DNA of 64,000 nt from assembly GCF_947242115.1 (NCBI RefSeq), contig NC_074728.1, forward strand, positions 9,032,221 through 9,096,220, written 5' to 3'. The notes under the pieces were generated by a model. It saw only the letters and a list, made by a program, of their open reading frames with translations, had not been told where the DNA came from and did no database searches. The stretch is from Biomphalaria glabrata (Eukaryota > Mollusca > Gastropoda > Planorbidae). Shown here piece by piece: positions 56,250 through 64,000 of the stretch; position 1 is the stretch's first letter; every line of letters starts with the position of its first letter. Made by a program: the position numbers and the translations under genes.

Positions 56250-59200
56250 GACAGAGAGTGAGACAGAGAGACGGACAGACAGAGAGACGAAGAGAGACAG
56301 CAAGACGGAGAAACAGAGAGAGACACACAGAAAGTGGGACACATAGAGATGGAGAGAGACAGAGAGAGAGAGAGAGAGTCTAGTTAAAGAGAGAGAGAGA
56401 GAGATAGAGAGTCTAGTTAAAGACAGAGAGAAATAGAGAGTCTAGTTAAAGACAGAGAGAGAGAGAGAGAGATAGAGAGTCTAGTTAAAGACAGAGAGAA
56501 ATAGAGAGTCTAGTTAAAGAGAGAGAGAGAGAGATAGAGAGTCTAGTTAAAGACAGAGACAGAGAGATAGAGAGTCTAGTTAAAGACAGAGACAGAGAGA
56601 TAGAGAGTCTAGTTAAAGACAGAGACAGAGAGATAGAGAGTCTAGTTAAAGAGAGACAGAGAGATAGAGAGTCTAGTTAAAGACAGAGATAGAGAGAGAG
56701 AGTCTAGTTAAAGAGAGAGACAAAGAGAAATAGAGAGCCTAGTTAAAGAGAGAGACAAAGAGAAATAGAGAGCCTAGTTAAAGAGAGAGACAGAGAGATA
56801 GAGAGTCTAGTTAAAGAGAGAGAGACAGAGAGAAATAGAGAGTCCAGTTAAAGAGAGAGACAGAACAAAAACAAATAGAATGAATTTAAAACATACATTG
56901 ACACAAAAGAAAGGAAGACAGAAAGATGGAATGGACAAGGCGGAGAACAAAAGAACAGCTCCACGCCTTCGAGACTCTAAGGTTTATTTACAGTAAAACC
57001 TGAAAAAACTGTAACGCGATGTCTGTAGACGAATAGATAAATAAGATAATTATAAGAATGCTTAAAAAAAAGAGACTTATCTCAATAATGTAGAAGTTAT
57101 TTCCCTTTTCCATGTAACAAATGACTAATTGGTTAATTTTTTAAATGATTTTTATTTTGTTAGGTACAATAAATAATTTTTAAAAGTTTTAACTTCATTC
57201 GAGAATGGATGTGAGAGAATTCACTTATACTATACTCTAAGGGGGCAAAACCCTTCTTTTAGCCTGAAGGATTAATTTCCTTTATTGGTATCAAAGAAAA
57301 TAATTAATTAATTACCAGTCATTATATCTAATTGACTTATTGTGTTTTTTTAAATATTAATTACTGTTTTGTATTCGCCAATGAATACTTGTGTGAAGTT
57401 TTAACTTTATCCGAGAATGGGTGTGGGAGAAATAACGTGTTCAAACCTTCAACCAGACAGACAGAGTGAGCTTATATAATTTTGTAAAAAAAAAACCACA
57501 AACCTCTGGTTTCCTAAATTCTCTCTTGCAGTTCAGCCAGAACCTCCAACGTGCAGGACAAAAGCAGCACAGCCTATCTGCCAGTGGGATGACATACTTG
57601 GTAGGGACATCGTTCAACTTGTTAGGACCTGGGACACCAAATGTTGTCTTAACCATTACTGAACAAATATTAGACCCGACCTGTCCACATTTTCTTCCTA
57701 GCATAAAATGTAACTCTTAACTGTGAATCCATCATTAGCCGAGAGACGACCTACAAAAAAAGTATTAACCGTCAAGCTAGAAGCATTGTAATAATAATAA
57801 GGCTTCTGTTCGAGTCCAAAGGTGAAAGAGGAGCAAAACATTTCCCGTAGCTACCCAGTCCTAGCTGGGATCAAAGAGGAGCACAACATTTCTCGTGGCT
57901 ACCCAGTCCTAGCTGGGATCAAAGAGGAGCAAAACATTTCCCGTGGCTACCCAGTCCTAGCTGGGATCAAAGAGGAGCACAACATTTCCCGTAGCTACCC
58001 AGTCCTAGCTGGGATCAAAGAGGAGCACAACATTTCCCGTGGCTACCCAGTCCTAGCTGGGATCAAAGAGGAGCACAACATTTCCCGTGGCTACCCAGTC
58101 CTAGCTGGGATCAAAGAGGAGCACAACATTTCCCGTAGCTACCCAGTCCTAGCTGGGATCAAAGAGGAGCACAACATTTCCCGTGGCTACCCAGTCCTAG
58201 CTGGGATCAAAGAGGAGCAAAACATTTCCCGTGGCTACCCAGTCCTAGCTGGGATCAAAGAGGAGCACAACATTTCCCGTAGCTACCCAGTCCTAGCTGG
58301 GATGAAAGAGGAGCACAACATTTCCCGTGGCTACCCAGTCCTAGCTGGGATCAAAGAGGAGCAAAACATTTCCCGTGGCTACCCAGTCCTAGCTGGGATC
58401 GACCCATTTTGCCACATTCAATGCAGACATGACTGTTGTCTGCCGGTGGTCGGTCTGAGTTCTCTTTTCGCCGTCTACGTCTGTCCTCGGATGTAATAAT
58501 AATAATAATAATAATAATCTTTATTGTCCGTATGGAAATTTGTCTTACAATTTGTGCATTACACCAAACAAAAAACATTATAACTATAAGAAACCAAAGT
58601 GTACATTCACACCAGACTCACTCATAATTTACATGTGACAAAGTTTATACCAGATTGTTCTTATTTATTGATTTGATTGCCAGGGGAACAAAAGAGTGTT
58701 TGTGTCTGTTTGTCTTTGCTATCGGTGTCTTGTATCTCTTTTGTGATGGTGAAATCACAAAATCCTGACACAAAGGGTGATTCTTTATTTCGATGATCTT
58801 GTTAGCTTTTTTATAGATGTTTGTCTCAAACAACTGCCCAAATGGGGTTTGTTTTTTGCCAATGATTTTACCAGCAGCATTTCGGATTCTATAAAGTTTA
58901 TTTTTATTTTTAATGCTCAGATGCCATACCAGGCAGTGATATTGAAACTTAAAATATTGCAGATGTGAGCGTGATAAAACATAGCCAAGGCCTTTTCGCT
59001 AACATTAAACGAGGACAGTTTTCTTAGTAGTCGTAATCTTTGCTGCCCTTTTTTGCTGATATAATCAGTATGTGCAGTAAAATTTAGTAGATTTCCTTTT
59101 GGTCTCAAAGGTGTAATAAATCTCCAGCTGTCTGAATTTGGAAGCCGCCTTCTGCCAGGTGCTCTCTTCTATGTCAGTTAAAGCAAGCTGGAGTCTGAGC

Positions 59201-62200
59201 TGGTCTTTAAAGACTTTTAGGGCGCACCTCTGTTGCATCGTCCATCTTTTTAGCTCAAAAAAAAAAAAGCACTGCCTTTGACAAACAGTCGTCCCCCATA
59301 CGGAGTATTATAATGCGTCATTTTTTTTTTTAAAGATATTGGTCATTTTGAAAAACTAAATAAGAAAGATGAGAAGGGAAAGGTCGGGACTTTATAGAAA
59401 CCCCCCCCCCCCATTACATTATAAAGTCCAATCGCCACAATCAACAATGTGTCGGAATGTTGACATAGAAAGAATGGTTGAAGTAGATATAATAACCACC
59501 GCTCTATTTGCGGTCTGACTCGCTCTTTTCTGTACATGGTCAGAATGGTGGCGCGGTAGCTGAGTGGTTAAGCGCTTGGCTTCCGAACCTAGGGTCATGG
59601 GTTCAAATCTCGGTGAAGACTGAGATTTTAAATTTCGGCACCCCAGTTTTTATTTAACTGTAATGGGTACTTTACTTTAGTTGGGGAAATTAAAGGCTGT
59701 TGGTCGGTGTTGGCCACATGACACACTGATCGTAAATTGTTGTCCAAATAAACAGATGACCTTAACATCATCTGCCCCATAGATCGCAAGGTCTGAAAGG
59801 GAAACTTTACATGATCAGAACCATTACCTAAACCATACATCAATGCACGAAAAAAAAGCTTGAATATACCCCCCACACACACACATGGCTTGTCTACAAT
59901 ATATGTGACAAAATATGTAGGTCACAGCTGAGCTGCACCATTTGCACGTATCATTAATCTTCAGAATTGAAGGCAATGCCTTATAATTATTGCACAGCGT
60001 CTTTGGATAATCTGGAAGACTAAGCAGTATTAGGCCTAATCTGTCCATGCCCTAAATGTAATCAACTTTTCAAAGCAAATATCGGACCCCCATGGCATGC
60101 TACGAGTTCCTATGAAATCATAACGTGTTTTTTTCTTCTTTCATCAAGGAGGAAAATTATTTTTAACATCGTGGCGCTGAAAAGATTAATGGACTGGTGA
60201 AGGGAAAGTTGAAGCTTGATGATTGGATGGTTCGAAGACACTTAGCTTAGCGAAATAAACATTTAATCTGATTGTTCTCTGCTCTCCTGACACCACTGCA
60301 GAAATCATGACTCTTCTTTGTTAGACATAACTTTAGTGATTCTTTCTCTACGTTACGTTTGGCTTGAATGTAAGATTATCTGAATTCCTCACCTGTGATA
60401 AAACTAACCACCAGACCAACCACGATGGTCAATGACATTCCAACAGTTGGAAACCAGGCATATGAAACCGAATAGAAGTCGTCCAAGGCTGATCTGTTAA
60501 AGGAAAGAAACATTTAAGAAAACAATTTATTTAAAAGAGTCACAGATCTGTCCTGAATCACTCGTACTCACAAATAACATGGAGTTACCCACATAAGGAC
60601 CGTGTATCAAAAGTAAGTAACCCTTGCGATCTATGAAAGCAGCTAATGTTAAAAGTCATCTCTTTCTATGGCCGACATTGTTTTTTTTTTTTTTTTGTTT
60701 TTTTTTAAGATATCGGTCATTTTGAAAAAACAAAATAAGAAAGATGAGAATGGACAGTTCGGGACTTTATAGGGTCTCATGTGGACAGCAACACCCCCAA
60801 GCGTCTTTACTTTCTCAAACTTAAGTCAAGTATCCCTTTTAGTTGGGTGGACTCATGAGGAGTCAAATAAATGGTATATCATATCGCAATCACAGCAGGA
60901 ATTCAAACTCGAGATTTCTGATATGCATTCACAAGTTTCTTAGTTCTTATTACCAAAAAAATGTTACTAAATGTCTACAATACAATAGATTTGAGTGCTA
61001 TTAGTAGTTTACTAGTAACCCAGAAAGTCATACATTACTCTCTATCGAGGCACGCTTAACGTAAACAGATATATTCAAGCGTTAAGGTGTTTACTATTGG
61101 GACCAGGAATAGATTAGCTTAAGGCAGATCCCTGGTTAATCTGGGTGGGCTAATATTATTAAGTTTGTCAGTTGTTCTCTACCCAAATTTGGTTGAAACT
61201 AAAGCAGAAGTGATAAAATTATAGCGTAGGTTGCGTTTTATTTTTTTTTTTTGTGTTGCTATTTTTTTACAATAAAAAACAACAACAACATATACACATT
61301 GTCGGTAGATAAGTTACCTTGTGTTGAGTGCATTCGACTGTAGAGCCTTAGAAACAGTGGCAGCAGTTGTCGTCACGTGTGTCAGATGAGACATAATTGT
61401 AGTTTGAAAAGTATCGACATTCACTGATGGGCAGGTGCCGTTTGGAAAAGGTTTGAAGGGCAGACGAACCCCATTTACGAAAGAGCCAATAGACATCCAA
61501 GAGGTGAGAGCGAAGCCAACCAAAGCGCCAGAGATGGCTCCCTGGAACAACAAAAGGTGAAGATTCTTTCTTTTAGAGTTAAACAAATTTCAACCTGAAA
61601 GTGAGACTGTTTTTGTCTTCATGAAATGTAAAAGTAACAAGACATAATGAATTCAACTATATAACACATTTAGCTTATTAAAACGTTTATATCAACCATC
61701 TGTCTAGTACAAAGTTTGAACGCGTTATTTATCTAACTTCCAGCTCTCGGGTCAAGTTGAAACTTTGCACAGTTTCTTATAGCTTCTAACAAAACATGAA
61801 TCAATACCACAAAAAAATAATATGTTTTCACAATTTGAGATAATTAATTAAATTTGCTTAATATCGGAAGAGGCAAATAAATATTTCAGTATTGAGATAT
61901 GTGATGTAAATGTGGAATTCTTCCACATGGATAATCTTTCATTTTTTAAGCCCTTTTGTGTATTTCTCTTTTTAACTTTGCATATTATAATATTTTTATT
62001 AGTACAATTCAATCTTATGATTCAAGACTCCAACTTTGTGAATTGTTAAGTGTTACCTTACAAAAGACTTTATTGTACATTAAGGCCAAAAATGTATGGC
62101 ATATATAAATCACAAACTGATAGAGTTATTTTTAATATATTTACATCACAACTTGGTGGAGGTATTTTGTGGTATATATACATCACAAATTGGAGTTATT

Positions 62201-63485
62201 ATATATATATATATATATATACATTACATTGTGGTGGAGCTATTATACCCAGATTTTCATGTCACCACGCTTTAAATTCATAAAACCCTGTTTGAAGTTT
62301 TGACTTTCTGTAAAGTGTTAAGCACTGTAGCTAAGCTCTGTAGTTAAGCTCTTTAGTTAAGCTCTGTAGTTAAGCTTTTTTTCTCACATCGGAAGTTTGT
62401 ACTTACGTAGCTGTTTGTCCAGGGGAAGAGAGCTCCAAGGAAAAACATCCCAGTCAGTGGTCCACTAGTAGCACCTGTCAGGCTTAACGATATCTGAAGA
62501 ATGATTTTATTTTTAAATGAGGGTGAATAGACATCGCAGAATGAAAGAATCATTTTGTTTAACTCTCACTAGATCTTTAATAAAAGGTGATTTACAATTA
62601 TCAACTATACAGGAATGCGCAATAATGCAAAGAATGTAATGTACATGAAAAATAAATACTTTGAAAATCTGAGAAAGTATGGAATAGTTTGCCAATGCTA
62701 CGGAACACGCCATTTTTATTTAATATACCAGGCTAACCGTGCGGAACACGCCATTTATGCAACGGTCCCTTGCGGGACGGCGCCTGGGCGTGACACAGAA
62801 GGCCTGAACACAACCCCACACTTCCACTCACAGTCACACACACTTTCACTCACAAACACACACACTTTCACTCACAATCACACACACTTTCACTCACAAT
62901 CACACACACTTTCACTCACAATCACACAAACTCAGGAATGTTCAGATCCCCTGATGAAGGAAAACTTCTCAAGAATACTTTCATTAACACACACATACCT
63001 CTCACATGAACTCAAAAACACACATGCACTTTCTTTCATTCTCAGTCTCATCATTTCTTTCTATTTCTCTCTCAATCTCTATATTGCAGATGTTACTTCA
63101 AATAAAAAAAAAGAAGATAATTAAGTCGAACGCATTTTATGTGTCAATCTAGTTAATCTTCTAAGTCGTTGGTTTTCCTGGCTGATTCAGGCAACCCATT
63201 CCATTCTCTAATGGCATTCTTTGACTCTCACTATTTTTTTCTTTTCTCTCTCGTTCCCTCTCATAATTTTTCTTTTCTCGGTCTCTTTTCTCTTTCTCTG
63301 TATCTCACTTTCTCTTCCCATCTCTATTTTGTGTTAGTCGCAGAGTATATATGTTTTATCACTTTAATGCAAAGCCTTAACTCTAGGCATCTGTATTAAC
63401 AGAGTATCACTGACCTGGACAACCGATCCTTCCAATTGTGTAGCTAGAAAACTAATTCCTATTGAAACAACTCCAAAGATGAGAA
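43611..63485 (-). CDS. Gene B: paralogous SLC5-family transporter, 3' part; 5' exons lie beyond the right edge
   Basis: Seven minus-strand exons, 5' to 3': 63485-63415 (71 bp, VLIFGVVSIGISFLATQLEG), 62493-62407 (87 bp, [20 protein letters not shown]), 61541-61318 (224 bp, GAISGALVGFALTSWMSIGS plus extracellular loop), 60493-60393 (101 bp, SALDDFYSVSYAWF to VVSFITG), 57628-57504 (125 bp, PNKLNDVPTKYVIPL then RLCCFCP), 45912-45826 (87 bp, EIFYEETKKEVCIDTDVDMI) and 43643-43611 (33 bp, PKKQFTLEQM then TAA). Together 728 nt, entering in phase 1 and giving 241 residues plus stop with no frame conflict. The first five match gene A exons 13-17 one to one in phase and nearly in length; the second matches gene A exon 14 at 20 of 29 residues. 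The sixth begins with the same EI..EE pattern as gene A exon 18. The last is supported only by a good TTTTAATTTCAG acceptor, frame and nearby poly(A) signals. Presumed role as for gene A. Sure for the first five exons, moderate for the sixth, tentative for the seventh. Confidence 0.85.
44165..44910 (-). mobile_element. LINE relic
   Basis: 44440-44545 and 44560-44720 match 58400-58490 and 59105-59250 respectively (TTTTGCCACAT, GTGGTCG, CGTCCACGTCTGTCCT; then AAATCTCCAGCTGTCT, GCCAGGTGCTCTCT-like words). The minus strand of the better copy reads EDRRRRRKENSDRPPADNSH and CIECGK, a LINE C-terminus. Inside the last intron of gene B. Confidence 0.55.
44911..45825. other. Unassigned, repeat-like
   Basis: 45180-45620 is less AT-rich and has a TGTTAGTGAGAACAGTTC word also present near 2880 (TGTTAGTGAAAACAGTTC), which suggests part of a transposon. 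No domain could be read. Confidence 0.35.
46175..46295. repeat. 30-bp tandem repeat, four units
   Basis: TTTTTTTGTCCTTAATCATT and ATTGGTTAC repeated with minor changes. Confidence 0.85.
46644..47577. mobile_element. Foldback-like element with minisatellite arms
   Basis: Left arm 46644-46740: tandem GGTCACTTCATCCCC units. Right arm 47397-47577: about 12 tandem units of the exact complement, GACCGGGGATGAAGT and GACCGGGGATGAAAT. The 650-bp core is AT-rich and holds a roughly 100-bp direct duplication (46960-47060 and 47061-47160) with CCGCTGATAACTTATCATCA. Arms made of short tandem repeats in inverted order are the mark of foldback-type transposons. No coding capacity or clear target duplication seen. 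Confidence 0.6.
47585..49379 (-). mobile_element. Second copy of hAT-like family 2, inverted
   Basis: The minus strand matches the 33341-36365 element at both ends and across long inner blocks (for example GGACTCAGACAAGTATTAG and AATGAATGGCGAAACAGAAT), without the LINE. Ends CCAGTGGCGTAGCATCC at the right and CCGTGGCGGAGCAAGG at the left. No matching 8-bp flanks; the left end lies 7 bp from the foldback arm. Confidence 0.8.
49998..51030. repeat. 34-bp satellite array, about 30 units
   Basis: Unit AACTTCAAGAGATAAAAGGA plus TAATGTAAATGTAT. All but the first and last units look identical. Stops in the unit keep it non-coding. Gene B large intron. Confidence 0.97.
51475..51580. repeat. 33-bp tandem repeat, three units
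   Basis: AAAATGCCAAAATATCATAA then AGTGATCCTAACG, three copies. Confidence 0.85.
51788..52038 (-). mobile_element. SINE, copy 6, diverged
   Basis: Minus-strand family order kept (TTTCAGACATTACGATCTA, AGCACAACGACCAACCGCCTT, TTTCGAACCCCAGATTG, AGCCAAGCGATTTATC). Confidence 0.7.
52085..52485 (+). mobile_element. Degenerate copy of the YADD LINE
   Basis: Matches the 3' half of the 34349 LINE: AGGCAACAGAGCTTTCTATA, CTAAACACTTAAAAAAGAAA and CAGGTCACCTCGAAAGAATG align with its [19 protein letters not shown] and AGHLERM coding blocks, with several frame breaks. It ends about 240 bp before gene C. Confidence 0.75.
52728..56056 (+). CDS. Gene C: small secreted eight-cysteine peptide, 3 exons
   Basis: Exons 52728-52791, 55062-55149 and 55969-56056 (64, 88 and 88 nt) join through GT-AG introns in phases 1 and 2 to 240 nt, 79 residues plus stop. 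The N-terminus MKSSLLCLIALLIVGCMYTS is a clear signal peptide, with cleavage expected near SEG-A. The mature part of about 57 residues has eight cysteines spaced C-x5-C-x4-C-x4-C-x6-C-x4-C-x2-C-x14-C, including VAPC and DYCGGCYARWYVG. An even count after a signal peptide predicts an extracellular protein with four disulfides. The ATG is in good context (A at -3) and an in-frame TGA lies upstream at 52698-52700. The gene sits inside a gene B intron on the opposite strand. The PC...YCGGC pattern recalls short secreted cysteine-rich proteins of invertebrates, but I cannot name a family or function; venom, defence, matrix and protease-inhibitor roles all remain open. Confidence 0.8.
53738..53768. 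repeat. (TA)n microsatellite in gene C intron 1
   Basis: About 14 TA units. Confidence 0.9.
55192..55295. repeat. (TA)n/(TAGA)n microsatellite in gene C intron 2
   Basis: Starts about 40 bp after the exon 2 donor; about 22 TAGA units. Confidence 0.95.
55686..55770. repeat. 24-bp tandem repeat in gene C intron 2
   Basis: Three and a half copies of TTGACTGAAAACTTAAGACA plus TCA. Confidence 0.85.
56215..56865. repeat. GA-rich array with TCTAGTTAAAGA units
   Basis: (GA)n passes into about 13 units of 35-45 bp, each with AGAGTCTAGTTAAAGA and a GAGACAGAGAGATA spacer of variable length. Lies 160 bp past the gene C stop. Confidence 0.9.
57820..58400 (+). repeat. 48-bp minisatellite, about 12 units
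   Basis: Unit GGGATCAAAGAGGAGCACAA plus CATTTCCCGTGGCTACCCAG plus TCCTAGCT. It varies only at a few sites (CACAAC or CAAAAC; GTGGC or GTAGC), in an ordered pattern of roughly three units. The open frame (KEEHNISRGYPVLAG repeats) has no start codon at its head. It interrupts a LINE relic in a gene B intron. Confidence 0.95.
58400..59290 (-). mobile_element. LINE relic (58400-58490 and 59105-59290) split by a younger LINE
   Basis: The outer parts match 44165-44910 and read EDRRRRRKENSDRPPADNSH with CIECGK. The middle is the insertion at 58498. Confidence 0.6.
58498..59104 (-). mobile_element. 5'-truncated LINE (Rex1/CR1-like) C-terminus with (ATT)n tail
   Basis: Minus-strand blocks: FTAHTDYISKKGQQRLRLLR, LSSFNVSEKALAMFYHAHIC, NITAWYG, then PFGQLFETNIYKKANKI and KTNRHKHSFVPLAIKSI, followed by a 3' UTR and an (ATT)n tail at 58498-58520 in antisense. 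One frame change lies between the ITAWYG and PFGQLF blocks. Flanking TGTAATAA words at both ends are a possible target duplication. Confidence 0.75.
59332..60771. repeat. 65-bp direct repeats beside two SINE copies
   Basis: 59332-59396 and 60708-60771 share GGTCATTTTGAAAAA, AAATAAGAAAGATGAGAA and CGGGACTTTATAG. One lies before SINE copy 7, the other splits SINE copy 8. Confidence 0.65.
59546..59810 (+). mobile_element. SINE, copy 7, full length
   Basis: Head TAGCTGAGTGGTTAAGCGC and B box GGTTCAAATCTC, body GTAATGGGTAC and TGGCCACATGACACAC, end TCGCAAGGTCTGAAAGGGAA. Gene B intron. Confidence 0.88.
60616..60930 (-). mobile_element. SINE, copy 8, interrupted
   Basis: Minus-strand pieces CTTGCGATCTATGAAAGCAG at 60624 and GGGTCTCATGTGGACAGC onwards surround a T-rich insert that includes the 65-bp repeat at 60708. 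Confidence 0.65.
62195..62222. repeat. (TA)n microsatellite
   Basis: Short TA run in a gene B intron. Confidence 0.85.
62815..62935. repeat. 25-bp tandem repeat
   Basis: CACACACTTTCACTCACAAT-type units, about five, in a gene B intron. Confidence 0.85.
63145..63225 (-). mobile_element. Short LINE C-terminal relic
   Basis: Matches 5460-5540: TTGGTTTTCCTGGCTGATTC and AGGCAACCCATTCCATTCTC, encoding a WNGLPE-type block on the minus strand. Confidence 0.6.
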
Positions 63486-63854
63486 CTTAAATACAAGAAA
63501 ATATAAAAAGATTTGAAAAAAAAAAAACATAGCTTATATTAAGAATAGTTGTATAAATTAGTTTGGATCCGCTATGTAATTAAATTGGTAATACATCTAG
63601 GGCTAGACTAACAATAAAAGGCATTTATATGACAAAAAAAATAACAACATAAAATATATTTTTCTAAAAAAACAAACTTATATTATGCTTACTTGTGTCA
63701 ATAAGTTTAGATCAGTCATGTAATTAAATTTTTAATAGATCTAGACTAACCATGGAACTATACTAGCAATAAAAAGAATTTTTTAAAAATAAATTTTAAA
63801 ATAAGAGAAATTCAAGTTTCTGAGTTAAAGTATTATTATGCTTCTCAAGATAAC
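63486..63854. other. Gene B intron to the window edge
   Basis: AT-rich; loose GATCTAGACTAAC duplications at 63590-63620 and 63735-63760; nothing else seen. Confidence 0.4.
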
Positions 63855-64000
63855 GCGGTAACCACTCTACTAAAGTCTATATACATGGAAGGTTGTATAG
63901 TTGCGGTAACCACTCTACTAAAGTCTATATACATGGAAGGTTGTATAGTTGCGGTAACCACTCTACTAAAGTCTATATACATGGAAGGTTGTATAGTTAC
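63855..64000. repeat. 48-bp tandem repeat, three units, reaching the edge
   Basis: Three identical units GCGGTAACCACTCTACTAAA plus GTCTATATACATGGAAGG plus TTGTATAGTT. The array may continue past the window. Confidence 0.9.

Noticed and set aside
37484-57720. Similarity between 37.5 kb and 57.5 kb first read as a dispersed repeat
   Set aside because: Both stretches encode PN.L.DVPTKY.IPL..RLCC, have matching 125-bp exon borders and fit the SLC5 genes in phase, so they are paralogous exons.
57822-58496. 224-codon repeat protein (KEEHNISRGYPVLAG units)
   Set aside because: 48-bp minisatellite with no initiating ATG at its head, placed inside a LINE relic.

Overview
The window is animal nuclear DNA: split genes with GT-AG introns, very AT-rich introns, tRNA-derived SINEs, many hAT-type DNA transposons, several LINE lineages and abundant micro- and minisatellites. 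The mix, with recurring CTAGATCTA-rich tracts and a SINE with a tRNA-like head and a conserved tail, fits a gastropod mollusc, probably a freshwater pulmonate snail. That assignment is inference.

Three host genes can be supported. Gene A (+, 8683-40349) is a 19-exon member of the SLC5 sodium/solute symporter family, in the SLC5A5/A6/A8/A12-like group. Its exons join in frame to a 706-residue protein. Gene B (-, 43611 to beyond the right edge) is a paralogue. Five of its exons match gene A exons 13-17 in order, phase and nearly exact length (71, 87, 224 vs 227, 101, 125 bp), and two more candidate exons complete its tail. A and B are convergent, with about 3 kb between their 3' ends. Gene C (+, 52728-56056) lies in an 11.6-kb intron of gene B on the opposite strand. 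It is a three-exon gene for a 79-residue secreted peptide with a signal sequence and eight cysteines after it.

Layout. 1-8.6 kb: LINE relics, a 1.3-kb hAT element, a 41-bp tandem array, a GATA/GACA block, a short SPIN-like hAT element, a SINE and one possible host exon. 8.7-40.3 kb: gene A, whose introns are full of repeats, including a 39-bp minisatellite, a 1-kb pyrimidine tract, and a hAT element holding a broken Gypsy LTR element that itself holds another hAT element. 40.4-43.5 kb: the gap between A and B. 43.6-64 kb: gene B on the minus strand. Its large intron holds a foldback-like element, a second copy of the 3-kb hAT-like family, a highly uniform 34-bp array, LINE relics and gene C.

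If genes A and B are functional they would encode plasma-membrane sodium-coupled carriers of small organic anions. Gene C is independent in sequence, but its nested antisense position could couple its transcription to gene B. Most long open frames in the window are by-products of tandem repeats and are not genes.
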